Shown here one piece after another: positions 20,787 to 32,003 of a DNA stretch of 64,000 nt (its first letter is position 1; each line of letters opens with the position of its first letter). A model generated the notes under the pieces. It was not told the DNA's origin. It made no database searches and was given only the letters and a program-made list of their open reading frames with translations. The position numbers were made by a program, and so were the translations under genes. Origin of the DNA: Euglena gracilis (taxonomy: Eukaryota; Euglenida; Euglenophyceae; Euglenales); the NCBI GenBank assembly GCA_039621445.1, contig CP154956.1, forward strand, positions 95,236,406-95,300,405. Direction: 5' to 3'.

Positions 20787-21214
20787 ATTAGGGTGTTTCT
20801 TAAGCCAGAGGGGACCCCAAACCCCGGAGGGGGGTCTTTCAACCAGCAGCCTTTGTTTTTAAGTCCTGGACCTCCCTCCCCTCATCCATGAGTTCACTTA
20901 CTTGCGCAAAGGTCTGCTGGACGGTACAGGTTTTGGCTTTTGGAGGTGACTAAATGGGCCAAAAATGGGGGAAACGGCCCAGAAAAGCTGGAGAGGGCCA
21001 GTCAGAGCAAATTTTGGGTCAAAAAAGACGAATTTTTTTTGCATAATTGGCAATTTCAGGGGCAGTTTTGCAGTGTCGATTTTTGGAACCCAGTTCGACC
21101 CCAACACTTTGAGCAATGGGACCCCAGTGTGGATAGAGAAGAATCAAAAACGGCCATTGGCGGATGCAGGTTTGCTGGTATCGGAGCACCAGTGACCGAA
21201 AATTGTCCCGATGC
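20787..21214. repeat. Family A left terminus and flanking low-complexity sequence
   Basis: GGGTGTTTCTTAAGCCAGAG with GGGACCCC (from 20791) matches the left ends at 4399 and 30111. No matching right terminus is found nearby, so the element is incomplete or rearranged. Confidence 0.5.
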
Positions 21215-21430
21215 AGCAAAACAGTCGTTAAAGGTGGCCGAAAGCAGCCAAAAGCGGCCAAGAGCAGCAAAGCAACACAACAGTGCCCAAAGTGACCAAA
21301 CGTGGCCCAAAGTGGCGAAAGATCGCCAGAAAGGTGACCAAAAGCGGCATAACCGAGGAAAGAGTAGCACAAAAGTGGCAAACGTGGTCAGAAGCAAAGA
21401 AGACCAAGTGGCCAAAAGCAGTTAAAGGCA
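21215..21430. repeat. Degenerate AAAAGTGGCC-type tandem array
   Basis: Units such as AAAGCAGCCA, AAAGCGGCCA and CAAAGTGGCG repeat over about 215 bp and stop immediately before a small exon. Confidence 0.7.
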
Positions 21431-21442
21431 AGCAACGAGCAG

Positions 21443-21482
21443 GATGGGCATCATTGAGGACCAAAAGGCGTTGCAGGGCGAT
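21443..21482 (+). CDS. Candidate 40-nt exon
   Basis: A CGAGCAG acceptor and a GGCGAT|GTGGGA donor bound MGIIEDQKALQGD with G/C-rich third positions. Confidence 0.4.
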
Positions 21483-22334
21483 GTGGGACCCAGAGATGTG
21501 GGTGCTTGCTCCGAGCTCCCCCGCTCCCCCCCCCCCCATGTGTTTAAGTTGCGCCCGCCTTGAGGCAGGGATGTATGGGAAATCCTGAGGGGGGGGGTCC
21601 TGACCCCCCTCCCAACACGAAGGGGGGGGGGAGGGTCGGTCACACCTGGAACAGAAAGGGAAAACTTTCGGTTCTGTGGACGGTCAAAGCTGCCAGCTGC
21701 CAGGTCAGAATCGTTCGAAAATCCTTGATGATGATGATCATGACTTTTTGAAAAGATCCAGAAATCTCATTTTTTTAATTTTGTTTTATAAATTGTTTAT
21801 CATTATTATTTATCATTCCAGACGTCATTGTTAACCTTTTTTGAACCTTCGTTTGTACTTGGGAAACATCAAAGCATCAAAATGTGGGAAAAATGAGGGA
21901 AAAAAGCAATTGTTTCTTGCGTTTTCTGGCCCTTGTGATGGAAAGAAAAAAGGCACCGTTGTTTTTGGAACCTGCAAAGCAGGGGGTGGGGGTTTGGGTT
22001 CCCCCCAGGGGGCTCCATTTTTTTTCTGTATTCCCACCCCTGCATCTGCAGCTGCACTTCGCTTTCGCAATCTTTTCTGCCATGGTTTTTGCTGCACTGA
22101 AACATATACAGAGTTGCGAGTCCAACCACTTCTGAAAAGTGGTGACATCAATCAAAGAAATGTTTAGCAAAGTTCATCAAGTTGAAGGAAATTTTTGTGT
22201 GAGAGAGGTCGACGGAAAAACAAGACAAAATGCACACTACGTTTTTCAAAAAAGAAGAAATTTGAAAGAAAGAAAGAAAGAAGAAAGGAAAGAAAGAAAG
22301 ACGTTGATAAATGGTCTGATGGGTGAGCTTGCAG

Positions 22335-22404
22335 CCAACCTGGCGGCCGCCTTGAAAGGGGTGACCATTGAGAACAACGGCACAGTGTGGGACACCTTTC
22401 CTAG
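22335..22404 (+). CDS. Exon, product unknown
   Basis: A GAGCTTGCAG acceptor is followed by ANLAAALKGVTIENNGT then VWDTFP. Strong third-position bias. It could begin further left, since MGELAANL is open in the same frame. The right end lacks a clear GT donor. Confidence 0.5.
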
Positions 22405-22825
22405 TTCGACCCGGACCAGGTCGGGTGGGCGTCCTGCTCTTATCCCTCAAACACATTCATTGCTTTGCATTTTTGGGTCCAAGGGACGGGAGATCGGATG
22501 GTTCCATCTGATGTCATCCACCCTGGGGTGGTTCCCGAAATGTTTTTTTCCCTTCAATTGGCATATCACGTAAAAAAAAATTCGGGAGTTGTTGTGTTGT
22601 AACAGTCCGATGACTTTTTTTTCCCTTTTCTGGTAACATTTGCGTACTTTTTGGGGTTGAGATGATGCAGCAACTGTGCGGGTACCGCAGCGACTTATTT
22701 TGGTGTTTCATCCACTGAGGTGCAAAAACATTGTTCTGCAAACAAACAGGCACCGTGTCCAACCTTTTTTGTTTATGCACTGGTATGGAGCGCCACTGAA
22801 ACAAGATGGATTAAATTCCGACGAA

Positions 22826-23202
22826 GCCCCCCTCCCCCCCCCCCCGGGAAATTGTCCTCCTCTAATCCCCCGTACCCGCTAATCTGTCGTCGTAGAAATG
22901 CCTCTAGCTTTGTACCCACTCACCTGTCTCCTGGCAAATTTTTGCAAAGTTTCACATTTTTCAGTTGAAAAAACAAATACTTCCCAACTTTGAAAAATGC
23001 CAACATTGTTTTCGGGACGCTGATCAAAACATTGTGGGAAAAGCCACTTTTGGTTTTTGTGTCTGGTTGGGTGGTAGGGGTCGAAAAATGTCAATTTCTT
23101 CATGTGAGTGGAACTCTCCTACAGTTGACCTGTCCTTAAAGGCACCTGTCTCCTACCTCTGTACTCGCTGACTTGTCTGGAAACAGTTTCCAGGGGGGGG
23201 GG
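22826..23202. mobile_element. Hairpin word element, CTGTC family
   Basis: C-run plus GGGAAATTGTCC at the left is roughly complementary to GGAAACAGTTTCC plus G-run at the right. The words GTACCCGCTAATCTGTC, GTACCCACTCACCTGTC and GTACTCGCTGACTTGTC recur inside. Arm pairing is weaker than in the other elements. Confidence 0.5.
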
Positions 23203-23400
23203 CAAGCGCCAGCAAACCTCCCTAAGGTCCTTGAGAGATGTATGTTGCTGACGCCAATCAAGACGATACCATCCAAATAGCTCCCTTTTTAAGTTTCTGA
23301 CAGGCACCCCTTTGATAAACAGGCGCTTCATCAACCTGGGGTTTTCTCAGACAACCGCAAGGGGATCGCCATCGACCTTCTTTTGTGTTGTGCTTCGGAG

Positions 23401-23513
23401 CACCGACCCGGAGGTACATCTTCGTCATCGGCACGCTGCTGTCGGAGATCAACGGGCCCATCGACGCCAGCAACGCCCAGGCCACCAGCCAGCTCAACAC
23501 CCCCCGCAGCTGT
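23401..23513 (+). CDS. Exon, product unknown
   Basis: After GTGCTTCGGAG the frame reads PTRRYIFVIGTLLSEING, PIDASNAQATSQLNTPRS with almost exclusively G/C third positions. About 30 nt upstream, another frame reads NRKGIAIDL and also looks coding, so an intron or frame break lies between. The Ala/Ser/Asn/Gln-rich part suggests an elongated or filamentous protein, which is inference only. Confidence 0.6.
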
Positions 23514-24042
23514 GCACCCACATCCCCCCCCCCAGGGCATCAGCTGAGTGTTGGTTTTCGTACGGAGGGGAGGGGGTCCAGACCCCCCTCGCCCCTTTCC
23601 GACAGAGGGGAGGTCCGGGACTCCCACTGGAAAGCAAAAAAACTTTTTTAAAATTTCTCCGCTGCTTCGCGCTGGGAAATCTTTGTTGTATATTTTGGCC
23701 ATCTTTTTTAAAATTGTGCGAAAACGCAATTTTTAGGCTTTTTTTTTGAAGCCCCGAAGATTTCTTCTTTTTAGTGCTCGGTTCAGCCTTGGTCAGCCTT
23801 GGTCAGCCTTGGCTGGCTGCAGTTGGGGACATATGCCAATAAAAACTGGACATACATTAGGATAAAACAATGCACTGTTTAAGCATTTTTGGCCCATTTT
23901 GGCCTCTTTGCGCCATTGACTGCTTTTGGCCACTCTTGTCCTTTTCAAATCATTGTTGTAGGTGTAGTGATCGTTTTCGAAATTAAAATTTTATTCAACC
24001 CTTACTAGACAGTATGAGTAAAACGTTGCTGGCTGGACCCTT

Positions 24043-24043
<1 letters not shown>

Positions 24044-24093
<50 letters not shown>

Positions 24094-24127
24094 TGTGTGG
24101 TGTGTGTATGTGTGCGTATGTGTGAGT

Positions 24128-24168
<41 letters not shown>
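24044..24168. repeat. (GT)n microsatellite
   Basis: About 125 bp of GT repeats with GGTG and GTAT interruptions. Confidence 0.95.
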
Positions 24169-24170
<2 letters not shown>

Positions 24171-24335
24171 TGTGAACCTTGATTTGGCAACCTGCTCTTG
24201 ACAGTTTGGGTTTGTCCAATTTGTCCAATCCACAAGTTTCAATTTTTTTCAAAGGATTTTCCTAAATGGACAGAAAAATGGGTCGGAAAAGGGTTGGCCA
24301 GCAGCATTCTTTTAAACTCAGAAGACCACCGTGTG

Positions 24336-26290
24336 GGGGGGGGGTCGCTGAGCTCTTATCTCCTTAGAGTCGAAGCTTACCACCGGGGTTGGAGACCCCC
24401 CCCTGACCCCCCCGCCCCCCCTCCCCCCCCCCCCCCCCCCCCCGAGTAGGCAGGGAGGCCTGAGGATTATCGTTTTGGCCATTTCGGGCACATTCGGGGC
24501 CCAAACCTAATTTGGCCGTATCTCGGGCTAGACGAGGAGTTGGAACCCAACCAGGGGGTCAATCATTAGGTTTAGGGGGGGGGGTTGACCGTTTTTTGGG
24601 GTTCCCGGGGCCTGGTTGTGCAATTTTGGGCCATTTTTGGGTATTCGGGGACCCCTGCGGGGGTTCGAGGGCGGCCGGGCTGGGGTCAAAAAATCGAAAA
24701 ATTCAAAATGTCTCGAAAACGCTGCGGAGTTGAGGAAAAGTGATGGGGGACCTCATTTCACGTCTTTGGAACGCCCTATGGATCGGCATGCGCGCTTTGG
24801 GCCAACTCCTCGCCTAGCCCGAGATATGGCCGTTTTGGGGTTTCGGGCCAGTTTTGCCAATTCTGGCCATTTCGGGGCCCGAAACCGTAAATTGGCCGTA
24901 TCTCGGGCTAGACGAGGAGTTGAGACCCAAACCAGGGGGTCAATCATTAGGTTTAGGGGGGGGGTTGACCGTTTTTTGGGGTTCCCGGGGTCTGGTTGTG
25001 CGATTTTGGGCCAGTTTTGGGTATTCGGGGACCCCTGCGGGCGGGCGGCTGGGCGAGGGGGGGGGGTCGGGTCGGGAGGCAGGTCGGGACCCAAAATTTT
25101 GAAACTTTTTTTTGCTCAAAAACACTTTTTTTCACTTTAGAACATCAAAAAAAGTGTTTTTGAGCAAAAAAAAATTCCGACCCCGACCCCCCCATGCCCC
25201 CCCTGGGGGGCGCCCCCCCCCTGGCCCGCCCCCCCCCGCCCCCCCGCCCCCCCAACCCCCCCCGTGGGTAGGTCCGGACACCCGAGGATTATCGATGTGA
25301 TTGGATTTCCAGGCCCCCAAAGTGAATAGCCTATAGGTTAGGGGACGATCCCTAGTTTCTCCAGAGCCGTCGGGTTACCCGCAACTCCCCGCCAGTCTGG
25401 AGATATGGCCCGAGCAAAAAAGTTGTCTACCGTTTTTTTTTCCGGGGAAATTGCAGGGTCATTTTGGGGTCAAAAAAAAAAAAATTCAAAATATCTCGAA
25501 AACGCTGCGGAGTTGAGAAAAATTAAAGAGGACCTCATTCCACAACTTTGGGACGCCCAATCGATCGGTATGCGCGGTTTGGGCCAACTCCACGCCTAGC
25601 CCGAGATATGGTCGTTTTGGGGTTTTGGGCCAGTTTTGCCAGTTTTGTCCATTTCGGGCCTGTTCAGGGCCCGAAACCGTAAATTGGCCGTATCTCGGGC
25701 TAGACGAGGAGTTGGGACCCAAACCAGGGGGTCAATCATTAGGTTTAGGGGGGGGGGGTTAACTGTTTTTTTGGGGTTCCCGGGGTCTGGTTGTGCGATT
25801 TTGGGCCAGTTTTGGGTATTCGGGGACCCCTGCGGGCGCTGTGAGGGCGGCTGGGCGAGGGGGGGTCAGGAGGCAGGTCGGGACCCAAAATTTTGAAAAT
25901 TTTTTTTTTGCTCAAAAACGTTTTTTTTATTTTAGAGCATCAAAAATTTTTTTGTGCTTTTGAGCAAAAAAAAATTCCGACCCCGACCCCCCCGCCATGC
26001 TCCCCCTAGCTGGGGTCCGCCCCTGACCATTTTTGGGTCAAAAAGTCGAAAAAATTCGAAAAAAAATTTTATTGCCCAACACGATGTTTTTTGGCCTCCC
26101 GGACTTGGAAAACGTGTTTTTCAGCCGAAAATGAGTATTTTTCAACCGCCCGGCCCCGGCCCAGGGTGGGCTGCCGGCCGAGCCGGGCCGACGGGCAGTG
26201 TCGCCGGGCCGGGCCGGGCCGGGCCGGGCTGCCGGGCTGCAGTGCGGGCCGGGCCGGGCCGGGCCGCCAACGCCGGGCCGGGGTGGTCTC
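24336..26290. repeat. Large dispersed repeat family F, several units, with GC minisatellite
   Basis: The unit starts CGCTGAGCTCTTATC and GTCGAAGCTTACCACCGGGG. Three internal copies (about 24500-24760, 24890-25110, 25680-25900) share CGTATCTCGGGCTAGACG, GGGGTCAATCATTAGGTTTA and a G-run. The inverse of the TCTCGGGCTAG word also occurs (CTAGCCCGAGATATGG). A CCGGGCCGGG minisatellite lies at 26150-26285. Related copies are near 37880, 42390, 45370, 57040 and 59200. No protein-coding signal is seen. Confidence 0.7.
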
Positions 26291-26454
26291 CCAAAGAGCT
26301 CAGCTCTACGTCACACCCTGGTCCCAGGCCGGAGGCACGTGTATGGGTTTCGGGGTGAACATTTTTGGGAAATGGCCTCAGGCAGCCTGATTTCAGGGCT
26401 AGGTCCCCCTTGGCCGGCTTTGGTCCCCGCGCCAGGCAGGCCTAACATCAGGGG

Positions 26455-26998
26455 GGGATAGATATCTGTAATTGTCCCGCAATTTTCTACAATTTGTACA
26501 ATTTTTTTTGTGCAATTTCCGCAATTTTCCGCAATTTCACAATTTTTTCCCTTTTCGCAGTTTTTCCGCATGAACCTGAAACGGAAGGCGAGATGGGTTT
26601 CGGCCAGTTTTCAAACGTTTCGCATTTTCTGGGCCTTTTTTAGGTTTCCCACCACTTTCTGCTGGGAAAAGAATACGACTTGGAAAAGTTATGAATTGGA
26701 CCCGATTTTTCCTGAGACCAAAGTTTTCGGCGATTCTTCATCTAAGAAATTCCATGTTTCCAAAATCAGCATGTTCCCAAAATTACAAAAATCATTCTTT
26801 TGGACGTTTTTGTTGAAAAAACATGAATGCCAGCTCAATATTTGCATTGTTGCAAAATGGAAAAAAAATTGTGAAATTTTGTAAGTCCCCTCCAGCAGAA
26901 ATCCTGATGTTGATTTTTTGGCAAATTTTCCGCAGTTTTTCCGGGGTTTTTTCTGCATTTTTTTCCGGAGGCCTCCGATATCAATCCCCCTTGGTCTT
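26455..26998. repeat. Family H arrays around family I repeat
   Basis: It begins GGGGGGATAGATATC with CCGCAATTTT words and ends TTTTCCGGAGGCCTCCGATA with TCAATCCCCC. The core (26640-26890) matches 43770-44040 (GCTGGGAAA, ACCAAAGTTTTCGGC, TTCCAAAATTAGCATGTT-like). The 124-codon open frame in the core is not preserved in the other copy, so I treat it as non-coding. Confidence 0.65.
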
Positions 26999-27010
26999 AA
27001 GAAGAAGCCT

Positions 27011-27053
27011 GATGGCCAGCAAAAGACTTCAGAAGCACAGAAGCACATTTTAG
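27011..27053 (+). CDS. Exon next to an element right terminus
   Basis: Directly after TCTTAAGAAGAAGCCT, a family B-like right terminus, the frame reads DGQQKTSEAQKHIL and meets a G|GTATGT donor. The exon-element junction without an AG acceptor again suggests non-standard removal. Confidence 0.45.
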
Positions 27054-27059
27054 GTATGT

Positions 27060-27794
27060 TTTTTGGGACTTTTTTTTCCAGTTCTGATTTTTTTAATAAC
27101 CCGGTCAGGCATTATTTTCTCAAAAATTCTCAAAAATTTTGAGGTTTTAAAGGCGTTTTAAGGTTTTCAAAGGGTTTTTAAGGCGTCCATTGGCGGTCAA
27201 AAAGCCATCCCCCCCCCTCCCTCCCCCCAGTGAACATTCACCGGTGAAGATCACCGGGGGGCTTTGAGCCCCCCCCCTCATATACAACGGGAATAACGTA
27301 AAATGGATGTGTTGGTTCGTGTGCGTGTCCGGTTTTGTGTTTTGTGTGTATGCACGCTCACCTCTTTTTCATGCATTCAAACCGAAGCCGGGCATCAAAC
27401 CAACGTCGGTCCAGGTTGGGAATTAAACCCATTTTTTGAGTTTTGGGTGGACAGACAATGTTCCAGCGATGCCATAAATGATTGTTTCCCCCAGAGTTAG
27501 CTTGTTTTTTGCAGGATGCTTTTGATCTTTTTTTAGAGGATTTTTAAAGGGTTTTTTTAGTTTTCTTTATAAGGCGCCTTAGAAAGAAATAATGCCTGTT
27601 CCCGGTTCGACCCCATTTCCGGCCGGTGGACCCCAATTGGGGGGATCATCCAGCAGGCGTTTTCTAGCCCACCCAAACTTCCAGCCTCTGAGCTGGACCC
27701 CCAGGTGGGTCTCTGAGTTACGCCCTCCGACCCGCCCACTCTCCCTCCCTCCCATTTGTGCACGCACTCCCTGCCGCGGAGCGCGTCAGTCCAC
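27060..27794. other. Non-coding stretch
   Basis: T-rich sequence, C-run/G-run patches at 27208-27278 and no exon-like bias. Confidence 0.4.
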
Positions 27795-28284
27795 TAACCC
27801 CCCCCCCTCGCTATAAGAAACCCCTCGCTACAAGAAACCCCCAAATATAAGAAACCCTTTGGCCGATTTTCAGCCAACACCCAAATATAAGAAACCCCCG
27901 AATATAAGGCTGTTGGACGCTAATCCATATATAAGAAACCCCTCATCCCTTGCGAATATTTCTTTCTTTCACCGACATCATTCCCAGATTCAAAAATAAC
28001 ACTCTACCACTTTCTTCTGGACTGATGGAATGATCCAATTCAGCATAATCACGATCCAGGGCCTTAGAAGCCATCAGACATGAAGAAAATCCTACACGCC
28101 GTGGTCACATGTGCTTAATTACATGAAGGAACCGAAGGAAGAAAAAGTTCCATTTATAAGAAACCTTGGGGCCTGCCTTCGACACCCAAATGTAAGAAAC
28201 CCCCAAATATAATTAACCCTTTTCAGGCCGATCGGCCGACACCCAAATATTAGAAACGGGTTTTCTTATATTTGGGGGGGGTTA
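27795..28284. mobile_element. Hairpin word element, ATATAAGAAACCC family
   Basis: The left end TAACCCCCCCC with CTATAAGAAACCCC pairs with GGGTTTTCTTATATTTGG, G-run and GTTA at the right. The word AAATATAAGAAACCCCC occurs about six times in the left and right thirds. The unrelated middle (27960-28130) may be captured sequence. Confidence 0.75.
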
Positions 28285-28650
28285 CATCTGCTAGGACCAC
28301 TGGATCAGACAGTTACGGTCCAAACAGAAGTGTGGCATTCCGTTTGCAAGGATTTTTTTTAATTTTGGCTCCGGGGGTCGAGAAAGTGGGTCCAACAGGC
28401 TCCCCCTCGGGGTGCCCCAAAGGGCTTTGTGCGTCCGGTGCCGGAGGCGGGCTTTTGGCCATTTGGGTTTTTTTTTCATGCAAAGTGCCCAGGTTTTTAC
28501 CCAAAATTGACCTCCAAAAGAAGCTCGCGGACCAGGCTTCTGCTTAAGGGTTCGCATTGTGTAAATCCTGTGGACCTTCCCCCACAGAGGGGGTTGCCTA
28601 GCACGGTAGTGGAAAAAAATCCACTGACCACTGCAAAGTGCCAAAAATTT

Positions 28651-28812
28651 GGAACCCACAATTCGCCCAGGGGAGGAGGGGCTGGCACAGCGCGGGGCCC
28701 CCGCCGTCCGCAGCCAGTCCCTCGGGCAGGTCGCGGCCAGCGGGGACGCCACGCGGGCGTACATGGCGGCGGTGGGGCAGCAGAACGTCCTGGCCACCCG
28801 CCCAGCGGCCCC
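28651..28812 (+). CDS. Exon, Ala/Gln-rich helical segment
   Basis: The frame reads EPTIRPGEEGLAQRGAP, AVRSQSLGQVAASGDAT, RAYMAAVGQQNVLATRPAA with nearly pure G/C third positions. Ala/Gln/Arg composition suggests a long helix or coiled coil, like the exons at 29881 and 31682, which may belong to the same protein. The boundaries are approximate. Confidence 0.6.
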
Positions 28813-28927
28813 TTTTTTTGGCGGTGGCTGGCTGGCCGCCACCTCGGGTTGTTCTCGTTCGCATGGAACACGACAGTTTTTTGGGGGGTCTATTTGTTAT
28901 TTCATACCATCCGAACAGCACAATCAG

Positions 28928-29272
28928 ACCATTGCTTAACACCTGTCCAACCCCACCCCCCCGGGGGGGGTGACTGACTGGTTTTTTCAGAGTTGCTGAC
29001 TGGTTTTTTTGGCCGTGACCCCACTCCCCCCGGGGGTGGGGCCAGAAATCACCCAAAAGTGGCTGAGTGGCCAACTGGCGCCGAAGGCGCCGGAGAAAAT
29101 TTTGGCCAAAAATGGCCTTGAAAGGCCAAAAAGTGACTGGTTTTCCTGAGTGGCCGACCCCCCCGGGGGGATTAAAGTGACTGGCTGGCTTGGCCGAAAA
29201 AAAGTGACTGACTGGATTTTTCGGAGTGGAAAGTGACCACCCCTCCCCCTCTGGGGGTCACTAAGCAATGGT
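28928..29272. mobile_element. Hairpin element family E, copy 2
   Basis: The termini ACCATTGCTTA and TAAGCAATGGT are perfect 11-bp inverted repeats. Internal GTGACTGACTGG and AGTGACTGGTTTTCC words alternate with C-runs and G-runs. A GGCGCCGAAGGCGCC palindrome followed by AAAATTTT lies inside (about 29079). Confidence 0.75.
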
Positions 29273-29408
29273 ATGATCACAATTCACCTTCCCCCCCCCC
29301 CCCAATTTGGGTGGTATATTTTTGGCCAGCAGGGCTGAAAACTTGTGTTTTCTCATTTTACTGCCAGTTTTATTTGCCAGTTTTATTTTGAAAATATGTG
29401 TCTGCAAG

Positions 29409-29506
29409 ACAACTGTCGACAAGATTCTATTCTCAATGCCATTCCATTTCCAAGTTCATGTCAGAATATCATTGAGTTTGGAAGTATTCACCCACCATGC
29501 ATTGAG
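29409..29506 (+). CDS. Candidate exon, Cys-containing
   Basis: A CTGCAAG acceptor and an ATTGAG|GTGAAA donor bound NCRQDSILNAIPFPSSCQ, NIIEFGSIHPPCIE. Reading through the donor gives a stop at 29552-29554, so it could also be terminal. Third-position bias is mixed. Confidence 0.4.
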
Positions 29507-29880
29507 GTGAAAACAATGGGACTCAAACCAGGCATATTTCCAGGAAAAGGATGAAAATAAGAAAAGCCACAAGAACTCCAGACATTGACGAACCTGGACC
29601 CTCCCCCCTGACCCTGAACCCGCAACCACCAATTCATTCAAACCAAACCTGAATCCTAGCCATAGTTAGGAATGCCCCATTCCTCACCACCCCCCTACCC
29701 AACCCCCCTGCCCTCACCTGAGTTTGTTTGAACAACTCATCTCAAGGACCCCAACCAGGAAACGGATGCGAGGTTATGCGGGGCAGGGATTGGCCCGCGA
29801 CGCTTCGTTCAGCGTACCAGCACTGATGGTACCTCAGAGCTGGTGTGTCTGTGTGGCCCACTGTCACGACGGGCTGCTGC

Positions 29881-30112
29881 CAGCAAGCCATGGAGGCCTC
29901 GTTCATGGCCCAGATCGAGAGCCTGGACGCCACCTCCCGAGCGGCGCTGGCTGCCTCGCGGTCTGGGGGCAGTTTTAAACAGATTGGCCAGGCCCAAGAA
30001 AAAACCCTCTGGTGTCCTGCAGCAGCACAGCAATTTTGACGCTTTCATCCATCCATTGGACTGAGAGAAATGGAACCCCAGAAATGCTGCGCGATGGAGC
30101 AACCCCTACCGG
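29881..30112 (+). CDS. Exon, helical segment, A-run frame break
   Basis: The frame reads QQAMEASFMAQIESLDATS, RAALAASRSGGSFKQIGQ, then hits a 6-A run (29999-30004). One extra A would continue as NPLVSCSSTAILTLSSIHW, TERNGTPEMLRDGATPT. Otherwise the first frame ends at a stop. The right edge is a family A left terminus (GGGGTGTTTCTTGGGCC). The sequence at 29989-30006 also resembles a family A right terminus, so two elements could flank the second part. Confidence 0.55.
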
Positions 30113-30309
30113 GGTGTTTCTTGGGCCAGAAGGGACCCTGCCCCATGAGGGAGCGGTTCAGCCAACCAACACACCAACTACTTTGTTTCCAGCCTTCCGG
30201 CTTGGCCGACCCAGGAGTCCTGTGGCCGAAGGCAAAATTTACCCCTCCCCCCCCCCCAAGCTGCCCCCACCGTTTTGGGGCCCCACTCGCAACCCGGGGG
30301 GTTCGAGTA

Positions 30310-30430
30310 TTCGAGCCATGATTGCCACACCATCCATCACACCCCTGAGCCCAGGCCGAATCGCAACTCGTGTTAGGATGTTGAGCCAAATGCTGCGGCA
30401 GGGTCCAGGGTTTTCAGGATCATGGGGGAC
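30310..30430 (+). CDS. Candidate exon
   Basis: The frame reads RAMIATPSITPLSPGRIAT, RVRMLSQMLRQGPGFSG. Protein-like with moderate codon bias. The antisense frame is also open. No splice site is decisive. Confidence 0.35.
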
Positions 30431-30476
30431 GGGGTGGGGGACGTGGCTGGTGCCGAAAACATTACAGAAAAGGTCA

Positions 30477-30628
30477 AACTGGGGGCAATTGATATCGGAG
30501 GCTTTTGGAGAAATTGTGGAAAAATAGCGGAAATTGCGAAAGTTGCGGAAAATTGCAGAAATTGCAGAAAATTTGCAGGAAAATTGCGGAAAACCGAAAA
30601 AATTGCGGATATCAATCCCTCCCCGGGT
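30477..30628. repeat. Family H element, compact copy
   Basis: GGGGGCAATTGATATCGG at the left and CGGATATCAATCCCTCCCC at the right are inverted repeats. Between them is an array of GAAATTGCGGAAA words, the complement of the CCGCAATTTT arrays elsewhere. Confidence 0.7.
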
Positions 30629-30843
30629 CATTCCGCCCAATGCTACGCGGCTGGGCTGGGTCGATGAAAAACAAAATTTCTAAAAGATTTTTGCCTTCTC
30701 GAAATTTTGATCGATGGAGCTAGGTCAAGGTTGGCTAGGTCAAGGTTGGGGGCGAGGAATCTGTGATGAGGAAAAAATGCAGGGATAGGTTTTTGGCTGG
30801 CCAGCCTGCGGCCGGCTGGCCCGGCCTCCGGCCGGGCTGGACC

Positions 30844-31273
30844 AGGCTTTTGCTTCAGGAATTGCAGTACCCGTACCCCTCGGGGGGGGGGGGGGGGCTG
30901 GACTGCAGCTAGTCCAAATTTGGCTAGTGGGATTTCTAGCAGACCTCCCGGGGGGGGGTCTGCTAGCAGGGCTAGCTAGTGGAAATTTTTTTTCCAGTGA
31001 CCGGCACGAAGCGCCGGAAATTTTTTGGGACCCCCAAAAACGGCCAAAAATGCCCGTTTTTGGCCATTTTTGGGGATTTTTGGAACAAAATCAGCCAAAA
31101 CCCCATTAAAAACCTCATTTCTATCTCGGCGCGCAGCGCAGGAGGAAAATTTTTTTCCAGTTGTGGGGACCCCCGGACCCCCCCCCCCTTGGGGGAGCTA
31201 GCCCATTTTTTCCAGTGTCTAGCCGATTGGCTAGCCAGTCCCCCCCCCCCCCCGGGTCCTTGAGCAAAAGCCT
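30844..31273. mobile_element. Family B TIR element with 10-bp direct repeat, nested
   Basis: GGGCTGGACC at 30834-30843 and 31274-31283 flanks termini AGGCTTTTGCTTCAGG and CCTTGAGCAAAAGCCT, inverted repeats with two mismatches. The interior shares blocks with 18908-19103. The flanks themselves look like another element, so the insertion is nested. No coding capacity. Confidence 0.8.
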
Positions 31274-31681
31274 GGGCTGGACCCAACTTTATTTCACTCG
31301 ACCCCCCCCCGGGGGGGGGCTCCCAGCCCCGATTTGGGCTGCTGGCGGGATTTGAGCTGCTGGCTGGCTGGACCCTCCCCCGGGGGATGGGGTCCCCTCC
31401 GGCTTAAGAAATCCCCTGATCCTGGCGCCGTCCTGATTGTGTTTACAGTGGTCCAAATTTTATCCTTAGCGTGCAGCAGGGCTGCACGCCCAGCCCCCTC
31501 CAGCCCCGGACCCCCACCTCCCCCCTATCCCCCCGGGGGGGGGGGGTCCAGCCACCAGCTCGTTTCCAGCCAGCAGCCTTTTTTCCTGCCGGAGGCTGGA
31601 CCCCTGGGGGGGGGGTCCTTGAGAAATCCCCTGGCCAGGATCAGAGCTGCCATGGCCACCGCTTGCTCTGGCTGCCCCCAG

Positions 31682-31769
31682 GGCCCAGCTGAGTAGCTCG
31701 GAGCAGGTCCAGCAGCTGACGGCGCAGCAAGCCGCACAGATTGCCAAGGGACCCGTGGGATTTCCCCAG
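31682..31769 (+). CDS. Penultimate exon, Gln/Ala-rich helix
   Basis: A CTGCCCCCAG acceptor and a CCCCAG|GTGCCT donor bound AQLSSSEQVQQLTAQQ, AAQIAKGPVGFPQ. It ends in phase 0 and joins the terminal exon at 31895 through a 125-nt GT-AG intron. Confidence 0.65.
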
Positions 31770-31894
31770 GTGCCTTCTGGTGGGTTTTTTTTTGCTGTTG
31801 GTACTTCCAAATATGTTTTCATTACTCCTGCTGAAAAAAACCTTGTTCCCCCGGTCTGTGGGGGTGTGGGTTAAACAGTTAAACGTGTTCACAG

Positions 31895-31921
31895 GAACCA
31901 ATCCACAGACTGAGAGCATAA
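31895..31921 (+). CDS. Terminal exon, EPIHRLRA and stop
   Basis: A GTGTTCACAG acceptor is followed in phase by EPIHRLRA and TAA (31919-31921). The next start codon is only 82 bp away. Confidence 0.5.
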   Translation, partial: EPIHRLRA

Positions 31922-32003
31922 ATTAACACCGCATATTGCATAGGGGGTCGTTGTTGGACATAGTGGGGGGGGGGGGGGAGTTTTTCAATCAGCCAGCAAG
32001 AAG
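31922..32003. promoter_or_regulatory. Short intergenic region with possible trans-splice acceptor
   Basis: It contains a right-end fragment of the ATGTCCAACGACC element (GGGTCGTTGTTGGACATAG plus G-run, about 31945-31978), then GAGTTTTTCAATCAG ending 11 nt before the ATG. A pyrimidine-rich AG this close to a start in so short a gap fits spliced-leader addition, which is inference. Confidence 0.4.

Noticed and set aside
26510-26884. 124-codon open frame
   Set aside because: It lies in repeat family I, and the paralogous copy at 43770-44040 has stops and indels.
27590-27625. GGTTCGACCC resembling a tRNA B box
   Set aside because: The flanks do not form a T-stem or cloverleaf; other similar spots (around 615, 30300, 35560) also fail.
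28533-28549. Left terminus AGGCTTCTGCTTAAGG as a complete family B element
   Set aside because: No matching right terminus or direct repeat was found downstream within the expected distance.
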